Shown: one piece after another, positions 9,178 through 20,930 of the stretch
How positions within the stretch are numbered: position 1 is the first letter of the stretch
How the letters are laid out: every line of letters starts with the position of its first letter
Source of the DNA: Coniferiporia sulphurascens
Taxonomy: Eukaryota; Basidiomycota; Agaricomycetes; Hymenochaetales; Hymenochaetaceae
DNA: 64,000 nt
Assembly: GCA_002794785.1 (NCBI GenBank)
Contig: NBBA01000006.1
Span: 992,001-1,056,000 of the forward strand
Direction: 5' to 3'
Made by a program: the position numbers and the translations under genes
Notes under the pieces: model-generated
Told to the model about the DNA's origin: nothing
The model's database searches: none
Seen by the model: the letters and a program-made list of their open reading frames with translations, nothing else

Positions 9178-12100
9178 TAGAGAAGCTCTCTGTCCTGCAG
9201 TGGAACACCGCACGCTCATTAGTGGCGATACATTCCCTAATCCCTGTCCTTACAACTGACCCATCCCCCCCACACCTAATCCTTATCCAGGAACCCCCCT
9301 GGTACCAAATAGGACTGCAACCCTCGCTCACTGACCCAGCTGGTACCCCGGTTATCAATGTCCCCACTATCCCAGGCTACGTACCTGTTCTGCCACCCGA
9401 GACTCGACCTCAAGTAGTCACGTACATATCCCAGGCCCTCCCCCCCACCTCATGGTCAATTCTTGGAGCCGCGTCCCACGGCACTGATGTGCTGACAGTG
9501 GAGGTACGATCACAACTCACCATCTGGGTGTGCAACTACTACGGCATGCACCCCCCGGATCGAGAGAACGCCTCCCCCAGTACCCAGGTGAGTCCTTTCT
9601 TTTCTCACTACCCTCGGTGCTAGCCACCACTCTACTCGTGGTGGGCGACTTCAACTGTCGCCACCACATGTGGTCCAAACTCGCAGCCGCATGGCGAGAT
9701 GACTTGGGGGCACAACCCCTCGATGACTTCTTCCATGGGCATGGCCTGGCGCCTGCCCATATACCCGACTCTGACTCACGGCCCAATGGCAATCACCATC
9801 AGTGCCCTATTGACATGATATGGGCCCCACCCTCAGTCAACCCCAACTCTATTATAGATCCGGCTACCTCCGACCCCTCACCTCTGTCCGACCATGCCAT
9901 CTTGCACTGGTCCCTGCCGTTTCGGCCCCCCCCTCCTGTCCTAAAGACACGCCAGTTGCTACCAGCTGACAGGGAGGAATGGACCGACATAGCCTTCCCG
10001 TTACTCGTCGAAGCCTTCCGCCTCCCAGGGCTCGACACCCAAGCCTTGGACATCAAAGCAAAGGCAGTCATCAACGCAATGGTCACTGCCCTCCAGCCGT
10101 TCACCCATCTCTCCAAGCCGTCAAAAGCGGAAGTCCCATGGTGGTCCCCCCACTGCAAGACCCTCCTATCCACCATCTCAACGGCAACCACCCCACTCCA
10201 GCAGTCCTCAGCCCGACGCACCTTCAAAAGAGGCGTCAGGACAGCCAAATGGCAGTTCTATGCCGATCAGGCAGTGGAAGCGGACACATCCAACATCTGG
10301 AACTGGGCCAAGCGAGGCCTCGGAAACCAACCAACACCCATCCCCTCGCTCAAGCGGCGAGATGGTTCCTTCACCCAGACGGATGATGAAAAAGGTGAGC
10401 TCTTTCGAGAAACTTTCTTCATGCCCCCCCCACCCCAGGCAGTGGTCGAGACCATGCCACCACCAACCCAACCAGCTGCCCCACCTATCCTCCTTACAGA
10501 GCTTACAGGGGCACTGGCCGACACATCCAACCTGTCAGTGCCGGGCCTCTTGGGAATAGGCTACTGCCCCTTAAAATGGGTGGTGGACACCTACCCCGAT
10601 GAGATACTTACACTTTTCAACAACTGCCTGTGCTTGGGACACCACCCAGAGTGCTGGCGGGCGGCAAAAGTCATAATGCTCAGGAAGCCAAACAAGAAGG
10701 ACCCATTCTCACCATGTTCATACCAGCCCATTACCCTCAAGGAGACCCTAGGGAAACTCCTCGAAAAGATCATAGCTAACTGGCTCCAGTTCCTCACCAA
10801 CACAAGAGGCTGGTTGCCACCTAACCAGTATGGGGGGTGCCAAGGCCACTCGGTCTACGACGCTGCCCAACACCTTCTACAGATTGCAGAGCATGCCCAC
10901 TTGGAGGGCCTTGTTTGTTCGGTCCTAGCAGTCAACATCCAGGGCTTCTTTGACTCAGTACACCCCCAACTCCTCCACCAATGACTGTTGGATCTTGGTT
11001 GTGCCCCAGATATGGCCAACTGGTGCTTATCCTTCATGATGGACCGGCAGGTCGCTATCACCTTCGACAGCACCACCCTCCCTACCTCTCCCAAACCCGA
11101 CTATGGCACCCCCCAGGGATCGCCAGTTTCTCCCATCTTGTCAACAATATTCACGGGGGTGGTCCTCCGGCACTTTCACCAAGCCGGCACCACTGCCCTG
11201 GCATACGTTGACGACCACTTACTTATATGTGTAGGACCCTCAGTGGCATCCAACTGCTGTGCCCTGGCCCGCACCTACCACCAACTCAACACCCTCTTCG
11301 GCACAATCGGGTTCAACATTGAAGCCACCAAGACGGAGTGTCTCCACTTCCACCCCCCTTGGTGACGCAACAGCTATGATGGCTGGGACACTGGCAGTGT
11401 CCAGGTCGACCCTGACACCCTGGTCCGCCCCTCAATCCCCCTTAGGTGGTTGGGGATATGGTGGGACCCAGGCCTTTCATTCAAGCCCCATGTCGAGCAC
11501 ATGCGCTCCAAGGGGCTCTCCACACTTGCCGCACTCCGCATTCTAGGCAATACTCAACGCGGAATCTTGGCCCTCCTCCTCCACTGCTTGTACACATCCT
11601 GCATCCATTCTGTCCTTTCTTGGGGCGCACCGGTCTGGTATCACAGCCGCTGCCAAAAAACCCTGGTAAACCACCTGCAGGCCATCCAAAACATGGCCTG
11701 TCACTGGATTCTCGGTGTCTTCAAGGGCGCCTCCCCCTACTCCACAAATTTTCTTTGCTCTGTTCCCCCCCTCTCTTTCTATTTTGAGTATATAAAGACT
11801 ACCCATTCCCTGCATCTGTGGCACACCCCTCACTCCATTGGCCGAAAATTATTTAAAAGCATAGCTAATAGACCCTTCTCCCTTTCTCTGCAGGTCCAAG
11901 CCCCCGGGTTCAACAGGTCCCTGCATACATGCATCCCCCATGGACGGATCCTCTGGCCTTCACACGAGGCCGTGTCCATTTCACCACCCCCGTCACTCTG
12001 GTTAGCGCTGACACCCGGAAATCCTTCATAACCACTGTGTGCCAACTAGGCCTCTCCCCTCACATCCAGGTATTCACCAATGGCTCCTGCATTGACAATA

Positions 12101-13170
12101 AGTTGGGCTCAGCCATCTGTGCCATGCTTGGCCACACCCGACTCCGGTCCCACAGACTGGAGTCCCCCACCTGTGCCACAGCCACAGACGCCGAGGAATT
12201 CTCCCTCGCCATGGCCCCGGGCTGGGTGGCTCGCCACCTCCCAATGCAACTGTGTGTCGCATTGGATATCTTCTTCTTGTCCGATTCGCTGACCGCTCTC
12301 CACCTCTTCCACACCTGGGCTGCCGCTCCCAGCACTCACCTCCTACACATCTGGAAAGTGGGTGTGGAGACTCTGCTGGACTCGTACCCCCAGCTCACCA
12401 TTCATTTCATATGGTGCCCTGGACACTCAGACATCCCCGGGAATGAATGGGCTGACACAGAAGCGAAGCTGGCTATGGAGCTCCCACCATCCGACCTTAA
12501 ACCTTCCATATCCGCACTAAAAGAGATTGCAGTACGCACACTCATGGAGCGCTGGACAATCTTGCTAGCCCGCCCCCTTGCCTCAACCACTGACAAATAC
12601 TTGGCAGTACACAGCCTCCCATCACACAGACCTTGAAAGCTACTCATGCATTCAGTTGACCACCCACACAGCGAGCTTGCTGCAGTGGCGCAAGTCCTCT
12701 GCCACGCCAGTCCCTACAGGGGTTACTGGCTGAGTTTTGACTCAACCTACTGCCACAGGCATGGCTTGATCTCACACTGCAGGTGGCACAACCACCCCCC
12801 CTGGCCCACACAGTCGACTGCCCACATCCTCGGCAGCTGTAGTACCTTCCACCCATGGATACGACGCATGTGGCCACCTCGGGACCCTCTCCTGGTCCAC
12901 CACTCAGAGTGGGCCGACGAAAACCACCTCCTGGTTTTGTGCTGCTGGCTAAAGCTGACAGGGCACCTTAACCGCCTTTCTGACCATGCTGCAGGAACCA
13001 TCCGGCTAGCCTTTGCTACGATGGACCTCGACGGCCACCCAACAGATGAGGATATGGACCTGGACCTCCTACAGGATTACATGCATCGTATGCTCAGACC
13101 CCAAACTCGGAACTCGGACCCAGCCCTTTTAGAGCTATCAGGTACACTCCCTCCCTTCCCACTCGAATAA
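9174..13170 (+). pseudogene. LINE-A ORF2: endonuclease, reverse transcriptase, RNase H
   Basis: The length is about 1,330 codons. The N-terminal APE-type endonuclease shows VLQWNTARS, LILIQEPPWY, GDFNCRH and SDH. RT follows with KPNKKDP, NIQGFFDSV (motif A, first Asp now Asn), GTPQGSPVSP and YVDD. RNase H has FTNGS (catalytic Asp now Asn), ATDAEEF, LSDSLTAL and HSDIPGNEWAD. The C-terminus is Cys/His-rich and then acidic. The ATG at 9174 overlaps the ORF1 stop in ATGA. The damage is frameshifts near 9580 and 11900, and TGA at 10982, 11363 and 12634; the last two match CGA in sister copies. The protein would nick target DNA and copy LINE RNA from the nick. It is inactive as it stands. Confidence 0.92.
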
Positions 13171-13493
13171 GTGCCTGCCTTTCGGACTCCCACAAGATAC
13201 ATCCCAGCCGGCACTCTCACCCACCCTTTCCAATTCTAAGCTTCTTACCCTAACCTGCCCACACGTGGTTTGTTCATAGCAATATGTATTCCTCCATCAT
13301 CTGTTTCTTACTAAATAGGGGCTCTCCACACTTCGGCACCCCCCTGGGGAGCAGAGCCCCTGCCCAGTTTTGTGCAATGCACAATGATGGGTGCCTCTGT
13401 TGTTATGTAGTTAGAGCCCCCCCTTTGGGGGGGCAGCTTGTAATTATGTAATACTGCAGGAATAATAATAATAAAAAATAATAAAAATAAAAA
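13171..13493 (+). other. LINE-A 3' UTR, hairpin and A-rich tail (full-length copy)
   Basis: No ORF is present. The UTR shows CACCCCCCTGGGGAGCAG near 13340. The terminal hairpin is at 13417-13437, a seven-base C run and G run around a TTT loop. The TACTGCAGGAATAAT block and a mixed AATAAT/AAAAT tail to 13493 follow. The order matches all other copies. Confidence 0.85.
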
Positions 13494-14375
13494 TGCGGCA
13501 GGAAAGGGGTGTGGAGCTCGCCGGCTGGCTTGGCAACCCGTCAAAAACATTGCCTCTGGATTGATGACTCAGTGAGGATGATTCTTTCTGGTGTCTGCAC
13601 TGTTCTCTCAGGGAAGTGTGCTCATTGGGCCTGCATTGTATGTGGGCTCAGCAGGGGGGGACATGATGTTAATGTCCTCACAGGGGGGGGGAAACCCCCT
13701 GCCTTGCAGCAGGCGACTTTGGTCAGGAGACCTCGGTTTGGGGCAACTCGGATCGCGCCTTTGGGTGCTGAGCTCTGTCCTCCTGGGCACCTCGGAGCCT
13801 GCATTGTCCCTAACATGACAAATCAAAAACTGTTCCACCAAGTCCCAGCAGGGTCTCTGATGATGGCATTTAATGCTAAAAGGAGATAGGCGGCTTGTAA
13901 CACATGTCTATTGTGGGTTATAACCACCTGAGCCCAGCAGGGCACAGGGCAGCATGGGCCAGCTGGGTTGTTCCATCTCCCAGTTTGGTGGTTAGTATGG
14001 CAGACTCCTCAGGCCGGCTCTGCCACTGGGGTCAAGCTATGCGAGGCAGAGATCCTGGTATGATCACAGATCCAGAAGTGGGGGTGCCGGGTTGACTGGG
14101 CGTTTGTCGCTCATGACTGGGGCCTCTGAGTATTCTGGGCTGTAACGGCCTGTTTCTGAAGCGCATGCCAGGGAACGGGAAACAGCCATCATGGAGCATG
14201 AGTCAGCATTCTGGCTTGCTGAAGTGGTGTGTCATGGGCCGTAGTGCTGTGTGAGAGTTGCATACAGTGGCTCGAGAGGACTAAATCCTTTGTCAGTGCG
14301 TGTCGGGGTAATTCCGACTGTGTCGCTTAAGTTGATTCCCAGAAGCGCAGTGGTGCTCTCCAGGACCTCTATGGT
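13494..14375 (+). repeat. Module M fragment, variant 2
   Basis: This lacks the 5' third of M and ends where the next LINE-A 5' end begins (GACCTCTATGGT then CCATCCTT). It matches the C5 module at about 55490-56362 better than the other M copies, for example GGCATTTAATGCTAAAAGG and GTTGATTCCCAGAAGCGCAG. Nothing protein-coding is conserved. The LINE at 14376 seems to have inserted into or recombined with this M copy, but the 3' half of M is not found beyond that LINE. Confidence 0.75.
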
Positions 14376-14434
14376 CCATCCTTCTTGACCAGTAACCACC
14401 ACCATCGACTAGTGCGGGCAGCTAAAACTCCCCC

Positions 14435-15083
14435 ATGTCAAACCCCAGTGGATACAGGAATGCTCTATGACTGACTCGACCACCCCTCCCACCCCCCTCA
14501 ACGGCTAGTCTAGCCGCTGCAAGGGCTGCCGAGGCCACCGCTTCCGCTCTACACGAAATGACCCCTGTCCCCTATGCCCAAATCGACCCAGGCCTCCCAG
14601 CATCATCCCCAAACACTCTCCATCTCGCCCTGTCCCCTGTCATCAGAGTCTCGAACACTGCATTCACTCGTGCATTCAAACACATCAGCCATCCCCCCTC
14701 TACAGGATCCAAGGTCTCAGAAGAAGTCCAAGGACGCAAAATGGAGGACATCCTCAAGAACCCACACACTCCCTCACCGCCACTTACCCACAAGTGCTCG
14801 TCCGAAGCCCTCTCCCCGCACACCCCCCAACCCCACCCTCGAGCCCCGTTCGAGCAGCACACATCGGGCTTTATGTACTCCCTCTCCTGCATGCTTGAGG
14901 ACTTCGACAGGAAGACTCACCATGCCAGCATCGCAGAGACCGATCGGGCAGCCAGCCAGTTTGTGGGCAACCTCCTCTGGAACGTCCAACGGACCATTGC
15001 CGGCATTTTGAGGGATGAGAAGGACCCCCAGCACATCATCTCCCACAACTTGGAGATGGCCTACAACATTGCAAGGGAGGGGG
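14435..15083 (+). pseudogene. ORF1 first part of the deleted LINE-A
   Basis: ATG 14435 starts MSNPSGYRN like the full-length copy. One TGA at 14468 interrupts it; the frame then stays open to the gypsy insertion at 15083. It contains the conserved ORF1 block (GFMYSLSCMLEDFD, QFVGNLLWNVQ, KDPQHIIS, AREG). After removing 15084-23273, a multiple of three bases, the frame joins exactly to 23274. A gene prediction that ignores the insertion would add a false tail read from the LTR. Confidence 0.85.
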
Positions 15084-15642
15084 TGTTACAATTTTCCTTT
15101 ACTTTCCCTTACTGTGCTGACTCACTTCCTCTTTGTCATCATCAGTCAGCGCAACTCCCCCATTTCTCTGTCTTACTCATCCTTATTCACCTCGCGCCAT
15201 AAGACACCATGATGATGCCTTATTGCACCATCATGACATGCTTTGCTTACTGATCACCATACTTGTATTACCAAGGCCTTCCTTGAGTTTCCATGACCTT
15301 CCATAGTCTGGTAAACACACCTAACCAAGTTGCTACAGTAGCAAACACATAGAGTAGCATATAAGCATGTAACTTCAATAGCACAAGCCCTAAGCTTGTG
15401 CTCTTTCGTTCATACAAGCCCATTATCTGTTACCACCAGTCTACTGTACACCATTGTGTCACCAGCAGCTTCATCATAACCCGACCCCACTCAGAAGCTT
15501 ACCGCGCCCACATCGTCAATCAGGAAGCCCCACTGACGATCACTATCGACTTATGACATCTAGGAAGCCCCGTTGCTGTACCATCAGTCTCGACAATCAG
15601 GAAGCACCAACGTCGATCATCGCGTAACCGTTGAGCTTAACA
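15084..15642 (+). repeat. 5' LTR of Gyp1 element 1
   Basis: It begins TGTTACAATTTTCC and ends TTGAGCTTAACA, 559 bp, the same length as the 3' LTR. It holds a TATA-like ATATAAG at 15359 and the inverted repeat AGCACAAG/CTTGTGCT at 15380-15402. Closely related LTRs are at 18609, 22710, 37884, 42339, 43070, 46604 and 53678. Confidence 0.95.
15359..15402 (+). promoter_or_regulatory. Candidate LTR promoter and self-primer (TATA box plus AAGCTTGTGCT)
   Basis: ATATAAG at 15359-15365 lies about 30 bases before AAGCTTGTGCT at 15392-15402. That 11-mer is the exact reverse complement of the sequence just after the LTR (15645-15655). If transcription starts near 15392, the RNA 5' end can fold onto the primer-binding site, as in Tf1. 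The start site is inferred, not shown. Confidence 0.6.
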
Positions 15643-15644
15643 CT

Positions 15645-15655
15645 AGCACAAGCTT
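15645..15655 (+). promoter_or_regulatory. Primer-binding site, self-priming type
   Basis: AGCACAAGCTT begins two bases after the 5' LTR end. It is the exact complement of 15392-15402 inside the LTR. No initiator tRNA-like PBS (TGG...) is found here. The same arrangement is present in element 2 (minus strand, next to 53678) and in the right-edge element (next to 63571). Confidence 0.7.
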
Positions 15656-15956
15656 TCCCAAATTTTTTTGCTGACATATCCAACATCCAAGCACCAACCC
15701 TCTGCCCAACCTGTCGAAACTCGCCCAACCACAGCCTGTCTACCCCCTCGTTGGAGGAACCTGGGACCACGACCTCAAGTGCTTTAAGAAAAAACAGACC
15801 AACTCGAACAACTACAACTACTACTTGTGGTTAGAAAACACCAACAGAGACTTTCAGTGGTTCAAAGCCAACGACACTGAAGACGCACGCATCACCTTTG
15901 CGCAAAACGTACCTAACTACCGAACACTTTTCCCAAAAACCCAGACTCCACTTCCA

Positions 15957-16955
15957 ATGTCGTCAACTCCAGCACCCAAAGAAATCAACCTTGCCCATCC
16001 CAACACCTTCGATGGAGACCGCAAATACGCTCGCCGTTTCCTATCCAGTTGTGAAGCATACCTCCACATCAACCACCACGTATACACCACCGATGAATTG
16101 AAAGTCAACTTCGTCCTCTCCTATATGCAGACAGGGACTGCAGGAGATTGGGCCATCAACCGCGAGACACTCGCATCAGCCTTCGCCAAAGACCCCAGCG
16201 GCAAGGCTCTCACCACCCTCGTTGGATATGGCACGTGGGGCGACTTCAAATGCGACTTCCGCAACACGTTCATCACCACCGATGATGTTGCCGAAGCCTC
16301 TCAGGAGATCATGACGCTTCAACAGATCGGATTGGCCGACGACTATAACAGTTGATCCCAGTCCCTCATAACCCAAGCAGGCATGTCAGGAGACAACAAC
16401 CTCATTCCCATCTACGAGAAAGGCCTTAAACATGGCCTTCTAGCATGAGTTCTGGCAAGCGCCAAGACGCCCACCACTATCGAGGAATGGTACCGAGAGG
16501 CCTCCAAACAGGACGCCATCTACCAGCGACTCAAAGCCCTCCGTGGCCCAGGACAAACCCCCATTAAACAAGAAAATCGTTTCTGCAACCTCGGAAACAA
16601 CCAGCAATGTTGCCCATATCAGCCTAACCAGCGTACTACACACGGCACAACTCCTAACCGCCCACCACGACTCTCCAAAGAAGAATGTGCCAAATGCATG
16701 CGTGAAGGACATTGTCTTGCCTGCAGAGAAAAAGGCCACAATGCTCGCAACTGTACCAAGTACCAGCAGGGACCCAGCCAACAATGCATGGTGCGCACCA
16801 TTGACAACGCATTCCCAATTGTTGAGACACCAGAACCATCCCCGGAAAGCACCACTCCCGAGCACATCGCTGTGAGCATCTGTAACTTGCTTAGTCAATT
16901 CGACGAGATAAAGAAAGACGAAATCTTCGACATCCTGGACACACAGGGTTTTTAA
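15957..16955 (+). pseudogene. gag: Gyp1 element 1 Gag
   Basis: This encodes a Ty3-type capsid region (NLAHPNTFDGDRKYA, INHHVYTTDELKV, LSYMQTGTAGDW) and one zinc knuckle, CLACREKGHNARNC (CX2CX4HX4C), near the C-terminus. ATG 15957 is conserved in element 2 and in the right-edge element. The frame is open and conserved upstream to about 15670 (KCFKKKQ, WDHDLK), so a non-AUG or earlier start is possible. Stops are TGA at 16354 and TGA near 16447; the second is an Arg codon in element 2. The ORF ends at TAA 16953. The protein would form the particle and bind element RNA. Confidence 0.88.
16946..16952 (+). promoter_or_regulatory. Candidate -1 ribosomal frameshift heptamer GGGTTTT
   Basis: In the gag frame it reads caG GGT TTT taa, which fits X-XXY-YYZ exactly and lies directly before the gag stop. 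The -1 frame is open from here through the pol ATG at 16994. The heptamer, the stop and the open -1 frame are all kept in element 2 (52367-52373). It would give a Gag-Pol fusion. Reinitiation at 16994 is the alternative. Confidence 0.55.
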
Positions 16956-16993
16956 AGAGGAAGCTTAGACGGACGTTAAGTCTTCCTATTACC

Positions 16994-19900
16994 ATGTCTC
17001 CAATTGTAAATTCTGATCCTTCGCTCCCTGCAATGAAGATCCCAATTTCTATGATTGCCTATGACCAAACCATCCCCACCAAAGCACTCATTGATTCTGG
17101 TGCTGAAGGCCAGTTTATCGATGCCAAATTCATTATCAAGCATCGCATACCAACGCGAACACTTGCTCGTCCCATTATGATCCTCAATGCGGATGGATCC
17201 ACCAACGAACATGGAACCATCACCAAATACACTTGGCGATTAGCTTGCATCAAAGGGAAATCTCTCCCCTTAAAGCTGCTTGTAACTTCCCTAGGCAAGG
17301 AAGACATTATCCTTGGCCTGCCATGGTTAAAAAACCATAACCTGGTTATCGATTGGAATAAAGGCACTCTCACTATCGCAAAAGTCACCACCGCTACCTC
17401 ACTCGCTCAGGGATAGGTTAAAGAAACAAAACCTGTAGAACAAATGATTCCCCCTGAATACCATGGGTACCTTGACATCTTTCACAAAAAAGCGGTGGAA
17501 CGATTCCCAATTTCCAGAATTTATGACCACGCCATCGATCTCAAACCGGACTTCATACCACGTGACTGTAAGGTCTACCCATTGGCACCCAAAGAACTAG
17601 CAGCACTCAACAAATTCCTAGATGAAAATCTTCGCAAAGGATACATCCGCCCATCCAAGTCACCTATGGCATTGCCCTTCTTCTTTGTCGGAAAGAAGGA
17701 CACCAGCCTCCGAGGATGCCAAGACTACCGAGCCCTTAATGAAGGAACCATTAAAAATGCATATCCATTACCCTTGATCAGCGACCTCATGGATAAACTC
17801 AAAGGAGCCAAATATTTTATGAAACTCAACCTCAGATCGGGATATAATAATATTTGGATAAAAGATGGCGATCAATGGAAAGCCACTTTTAAAACTCCTT
17901 GAGGACTATTCGAACCAACCATCATGTTCTTTGGCTTATGCAACTTGCCCACCACATTCCAGGCCTTCATGGATGACACCTTTTGCTTCATAATACTCGA
18001 AGACGGAACCATGATTTACATGGATGACGTACTCATCCCAGCCAACTCAATGGAAGAACTATATCAATGCACATACCGAGTTCTTGAAATATGCGCTGCC
18101 AACGATCTCTACTGCAAACCGGAGAAGTGCATTTTCGGTGCACAACATGTCGAGTTTTTAGGAATGATCATCACCCCGGATAATATTCATATGGATCCCA
18201 TCAAACTTGCCGGAATCGCCAATTGTCCCACCCCACGTACCATTAAACAGCTCCGAAGTTTTATGGGATTCTGTAATTATTACAGGCGTTTTATTCCCAA
18301 CTTTTCGGATATCATATATCCGCTCAACGAACTTACCCACACCAATAAACAATGGAAATGGACACTTGAACAAGACCAAGTGTTTACAAAACTTAAAACA
18401 CTTTTCCTTGACAAACCGGCCCTACTCGTACCCAATCCCACCAAACCATTTATCCTCGAAACAGATGCATCCAAGGTGGCCTCTGGGGCAGTACTCTACC
18501 AAGCAAACTCAAATGGCGATTTACAGCCGTGTGGATACATTTTGGAAACGTTCGGACCAGCCCAACAGCGCTATGAGGTTTATGACAGGGAACTCCTCAG
18601 GATAATACTGTTAAGCTCAATGGTTACACGATGATCGACGTTGGGGCTTCCTGATCGTCTAGTCTGATGGTACGGCAACGGGGCTTCCTAGATGTCGTAA
18701 GTCGAGGGAGATCGTCGATGGGGCTTCCTGATCGGCGATGTGGACGCGGTAGGCTTCTATAGCGAGTTGGGTTACAACAAAGTGACTGATGGCACACTGG
18801 TGCACAGTAGACTGGTGATAGCAGATAATGGGCTTGTATGAACAAAGAGCACAAGCTTAGGGCTTGTGCTACTGAAGTTACATGCTTATATGCTACTCTA
18901 TGTGTTTGCTACTGTAGCGACTTGGTTAGGTATGTTTACCAGACTATGGAATGTCATGGAAACTCAAGGGAAGCCTTGGTAATACAAGTACGGTGATCAG
19001 TAAGCAAAGCATGTCATGATGGTGCATAAAGGCATCATCATGGCGTCTTATGGCGCAAGGCGAATAAGGATGAGTAAAGCAGGGAAATGGGGGAGTTGCG
19101 CTGACTGATGATGATGAAAGGGGAAATGAGTCAGCGCATTAAGGAGAAGTACAGGAAAATTGTAACAAATACGTGGCCTCGAAGCATGGCGCCACTACCT
19201 CCTCGGCAATCCACATACAACCACGATTTGGTGTGACCACAAAAACCTGTCGTACTTCAGATCGGAACACTGCTTAACCCCGAGACAATCACGATGGAAT
19301 CTATTCCTATCCCAATTCAATTGTGTAATCACGCACTGCCCAGGAAAGTCCATTCCCAGTGCTGATGCACTATCTCAACACCCTGATCATGGTGAAGAAC
19401 CACTAGAAGAACATATTATGCTGCCGCACACACTATTTATCGGAACCATTAATGTGGATCTTCAAAATCGTATCAGGGATGCCCAAGAAGGAGACTCATT
19501 TGCGAAAACGATCCAAGATGCATGGGCTTTAAAAATTCCGTCTCCTTTCAGATTTTCCCTCAAAGACTGGACCATCGATTCCGGTCTCCTCCGCTACCAG
19601 AAACGGGTCTATGTACCAGACAATGTGGAAATCAAACAGGAAATTTTACAAATGTTCCACAATCTCCCGTCATTCGGCCACCCAGGGATATTCAAAACCT
19701 CCCAATTAGTGCGACAACACTATTGGTGGCCCGGGTTAACAGTCTTCATAGGAAACTATGTCAAGGGATGTGCCACGTGTCAACAGATGAAAATCAACAC
19801 ACACCCAACCAAGCCACCAATGCTCCCAATACCTGTGGATGCGTCCATGCTTCCATTCCAGTCAGTATCCATGGATTTCATCACTGACTTACCAGCATCA

Positions 19901-20902
19901 AATGGATATGACTCCATAATGGTAATAGTGGACCATGATGCTTCCAAAGGAATTGTTCTTATTCCCTGCCACAAAACCATTGACGCACTCAGAACAGCAA
20001 AGTGTTACCATGACAATGTATACAGATGTTTCGGACTTCCCAAACGCATCATCTCGGATAGGGGGCCCCAATTCGCATCACAGGTTTTCCAGACACTATG
20101 CAAACGCCTCGGGATTGAGTCTAAACTGTCAACGGCATACCACCCTCAAACTGACGGACAAACTGAACATGCCAATCAGGAAGTGGAAGCTTATCTGCGC
20201 ATTTATTGCAGCACATCACATTCCTGGGCTGACTCACTTACAGACCTGGAATTCTCACACAATATTCAGACCCATTCAGTTACCAAGACCTTGCCATTCA
20301 CCATCATGCTAGGATACAACCCTATACCCATTCCCTCGGTGATAGAAGATACTGATCTCCCGTCTCTCTCACAGCGCCTGCGCCTTCTTTCATCAATCAG
20401 AAAAGAAGCGCTCACTGCCCACAACCTCGCCCACACCCATATGGCACATTTTGGGGCACAAGGCTTCAAACCATTCAAACTCGGCGATAAAGTTTGGTTA
20501 GAAGCCACCAATTTACATTTTCCTAACTGATCCCGCAAATTATCACCTAAATGGGAGGGACCATTTCCCATAATCCAGGTACTATCACCCCTAAATTATC
20601 GCCTCAAATTACCCGAGGCATGGCATATCCACCCTGTTTTCCACACCTCACTTCTTTCAGCATACTCAGAGACCGAAGCACACAGACCTCCATTCAGTCA
20701 ACCACCACCTGACCTGATAGAGGATCAGCAGGAATACGAAATTGAGGCCATTGTCTCACACAAGGGCACCGGAAACAGACGGCATTTCCTAGTCAAGTGG
20801 GCCGGCTATCCGACATCCGAAAATCAATGGATGGCCGAAAAAGATTTTTCACATGCTTCCGATATCCTAAACACATATAAAAACCTCAAAAAAATCACCT
20901 AA
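16994..20902 (+). pseudogene. pol: Gyp1 element 1 Pol with C-terminal chromodomain
   Basis: The order is aspartic protease (LIDSGAEGQFID), RT ([18 protein letters not shown]), RNase H ([24 protein letters not shown]), integrase (HHCC-type zinc region with GCATCQQMK; catalytic MDFITDLP and ISDRGPQF with YHPQTDGQTE), then a chromodomain near the end (EYEIEAIVSH, HFLVKWAGYP). Most RT and integrase signatures are intact. Damage: TAG at 17414, TGA near 17900 and 20528 (Arg codons in element 2 for the last two), and a solo LTR inserted at 18609-19167. The chromodomain suggests targeting to silent chromatin. The ORF ends at TAA 20900. Confidence 0.92.
18609..19167 (-). repeat. Solo Gyp1 LTR inserted in pol of element 1
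   Basis: On the minus strand it begins TGTTACAATTTTCC and ends AACA, 559 bp. The duplication AATAC is at 18604-18608 and 19168-19172. It splits the RNase H region of pol, and the reading frame resumes at 19173 (GLEAWRHYLLGN-type sequence). It shows that a second Gyp1 insertion happened within the first and later collapsed by LTR recombination. Confidence 0.93.
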
Positions 20903-20930
20903 CTTCCTTCATCCACCTTCATCTCCTCGC

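Larger units (their letters stand above)
7051..13493 (+). mobile_element. Full-length LINE-A (Tad1/I-like non-LTR retrotransposon)
   Basis: This is the only copy in the window that runs from the 5' end (CCATCCTTCTTGACCAG) to the 3' tail: about 6.44 kb. It has a 58-nt 5' UTR, ORF1 (7110-9177), ORF2 (9174-13170), a 3' UTR with the terminal hairpin, and an AATAAT/AAAAT tail. RNase H together with an AP-type endonuclease and zinc-knuckle ORF1 points to the I/Tad1 group. Several frameshifts and stops make it non-autonomous now. Flanks differ on the two sides (LINE-B left, module M right) and no clear target-site duplication is seen. Confidence 0.92.

Noticed and set aside
7051..14375. A target-site duplication for the full-length LINE-A
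   Set aside because: Left flank (LINE-B, CTCTGACTC) and right flank (module M, TGCGGCAGG) share no repeat; recombination seems to have removed one side.
14558..15202. A 214-codon ORF ending in the LTR
   Set aside because: The last 40 codons are LTR sequence. The true ORF1 continues at 23274 after the gypsy element.
15640..15670. tRNA primer-binding site
   Set aside because: No TGG-type match to initiator or other common primer tRNA 3' ends follows the LTR; the exact self-complementarity is a better explanation.
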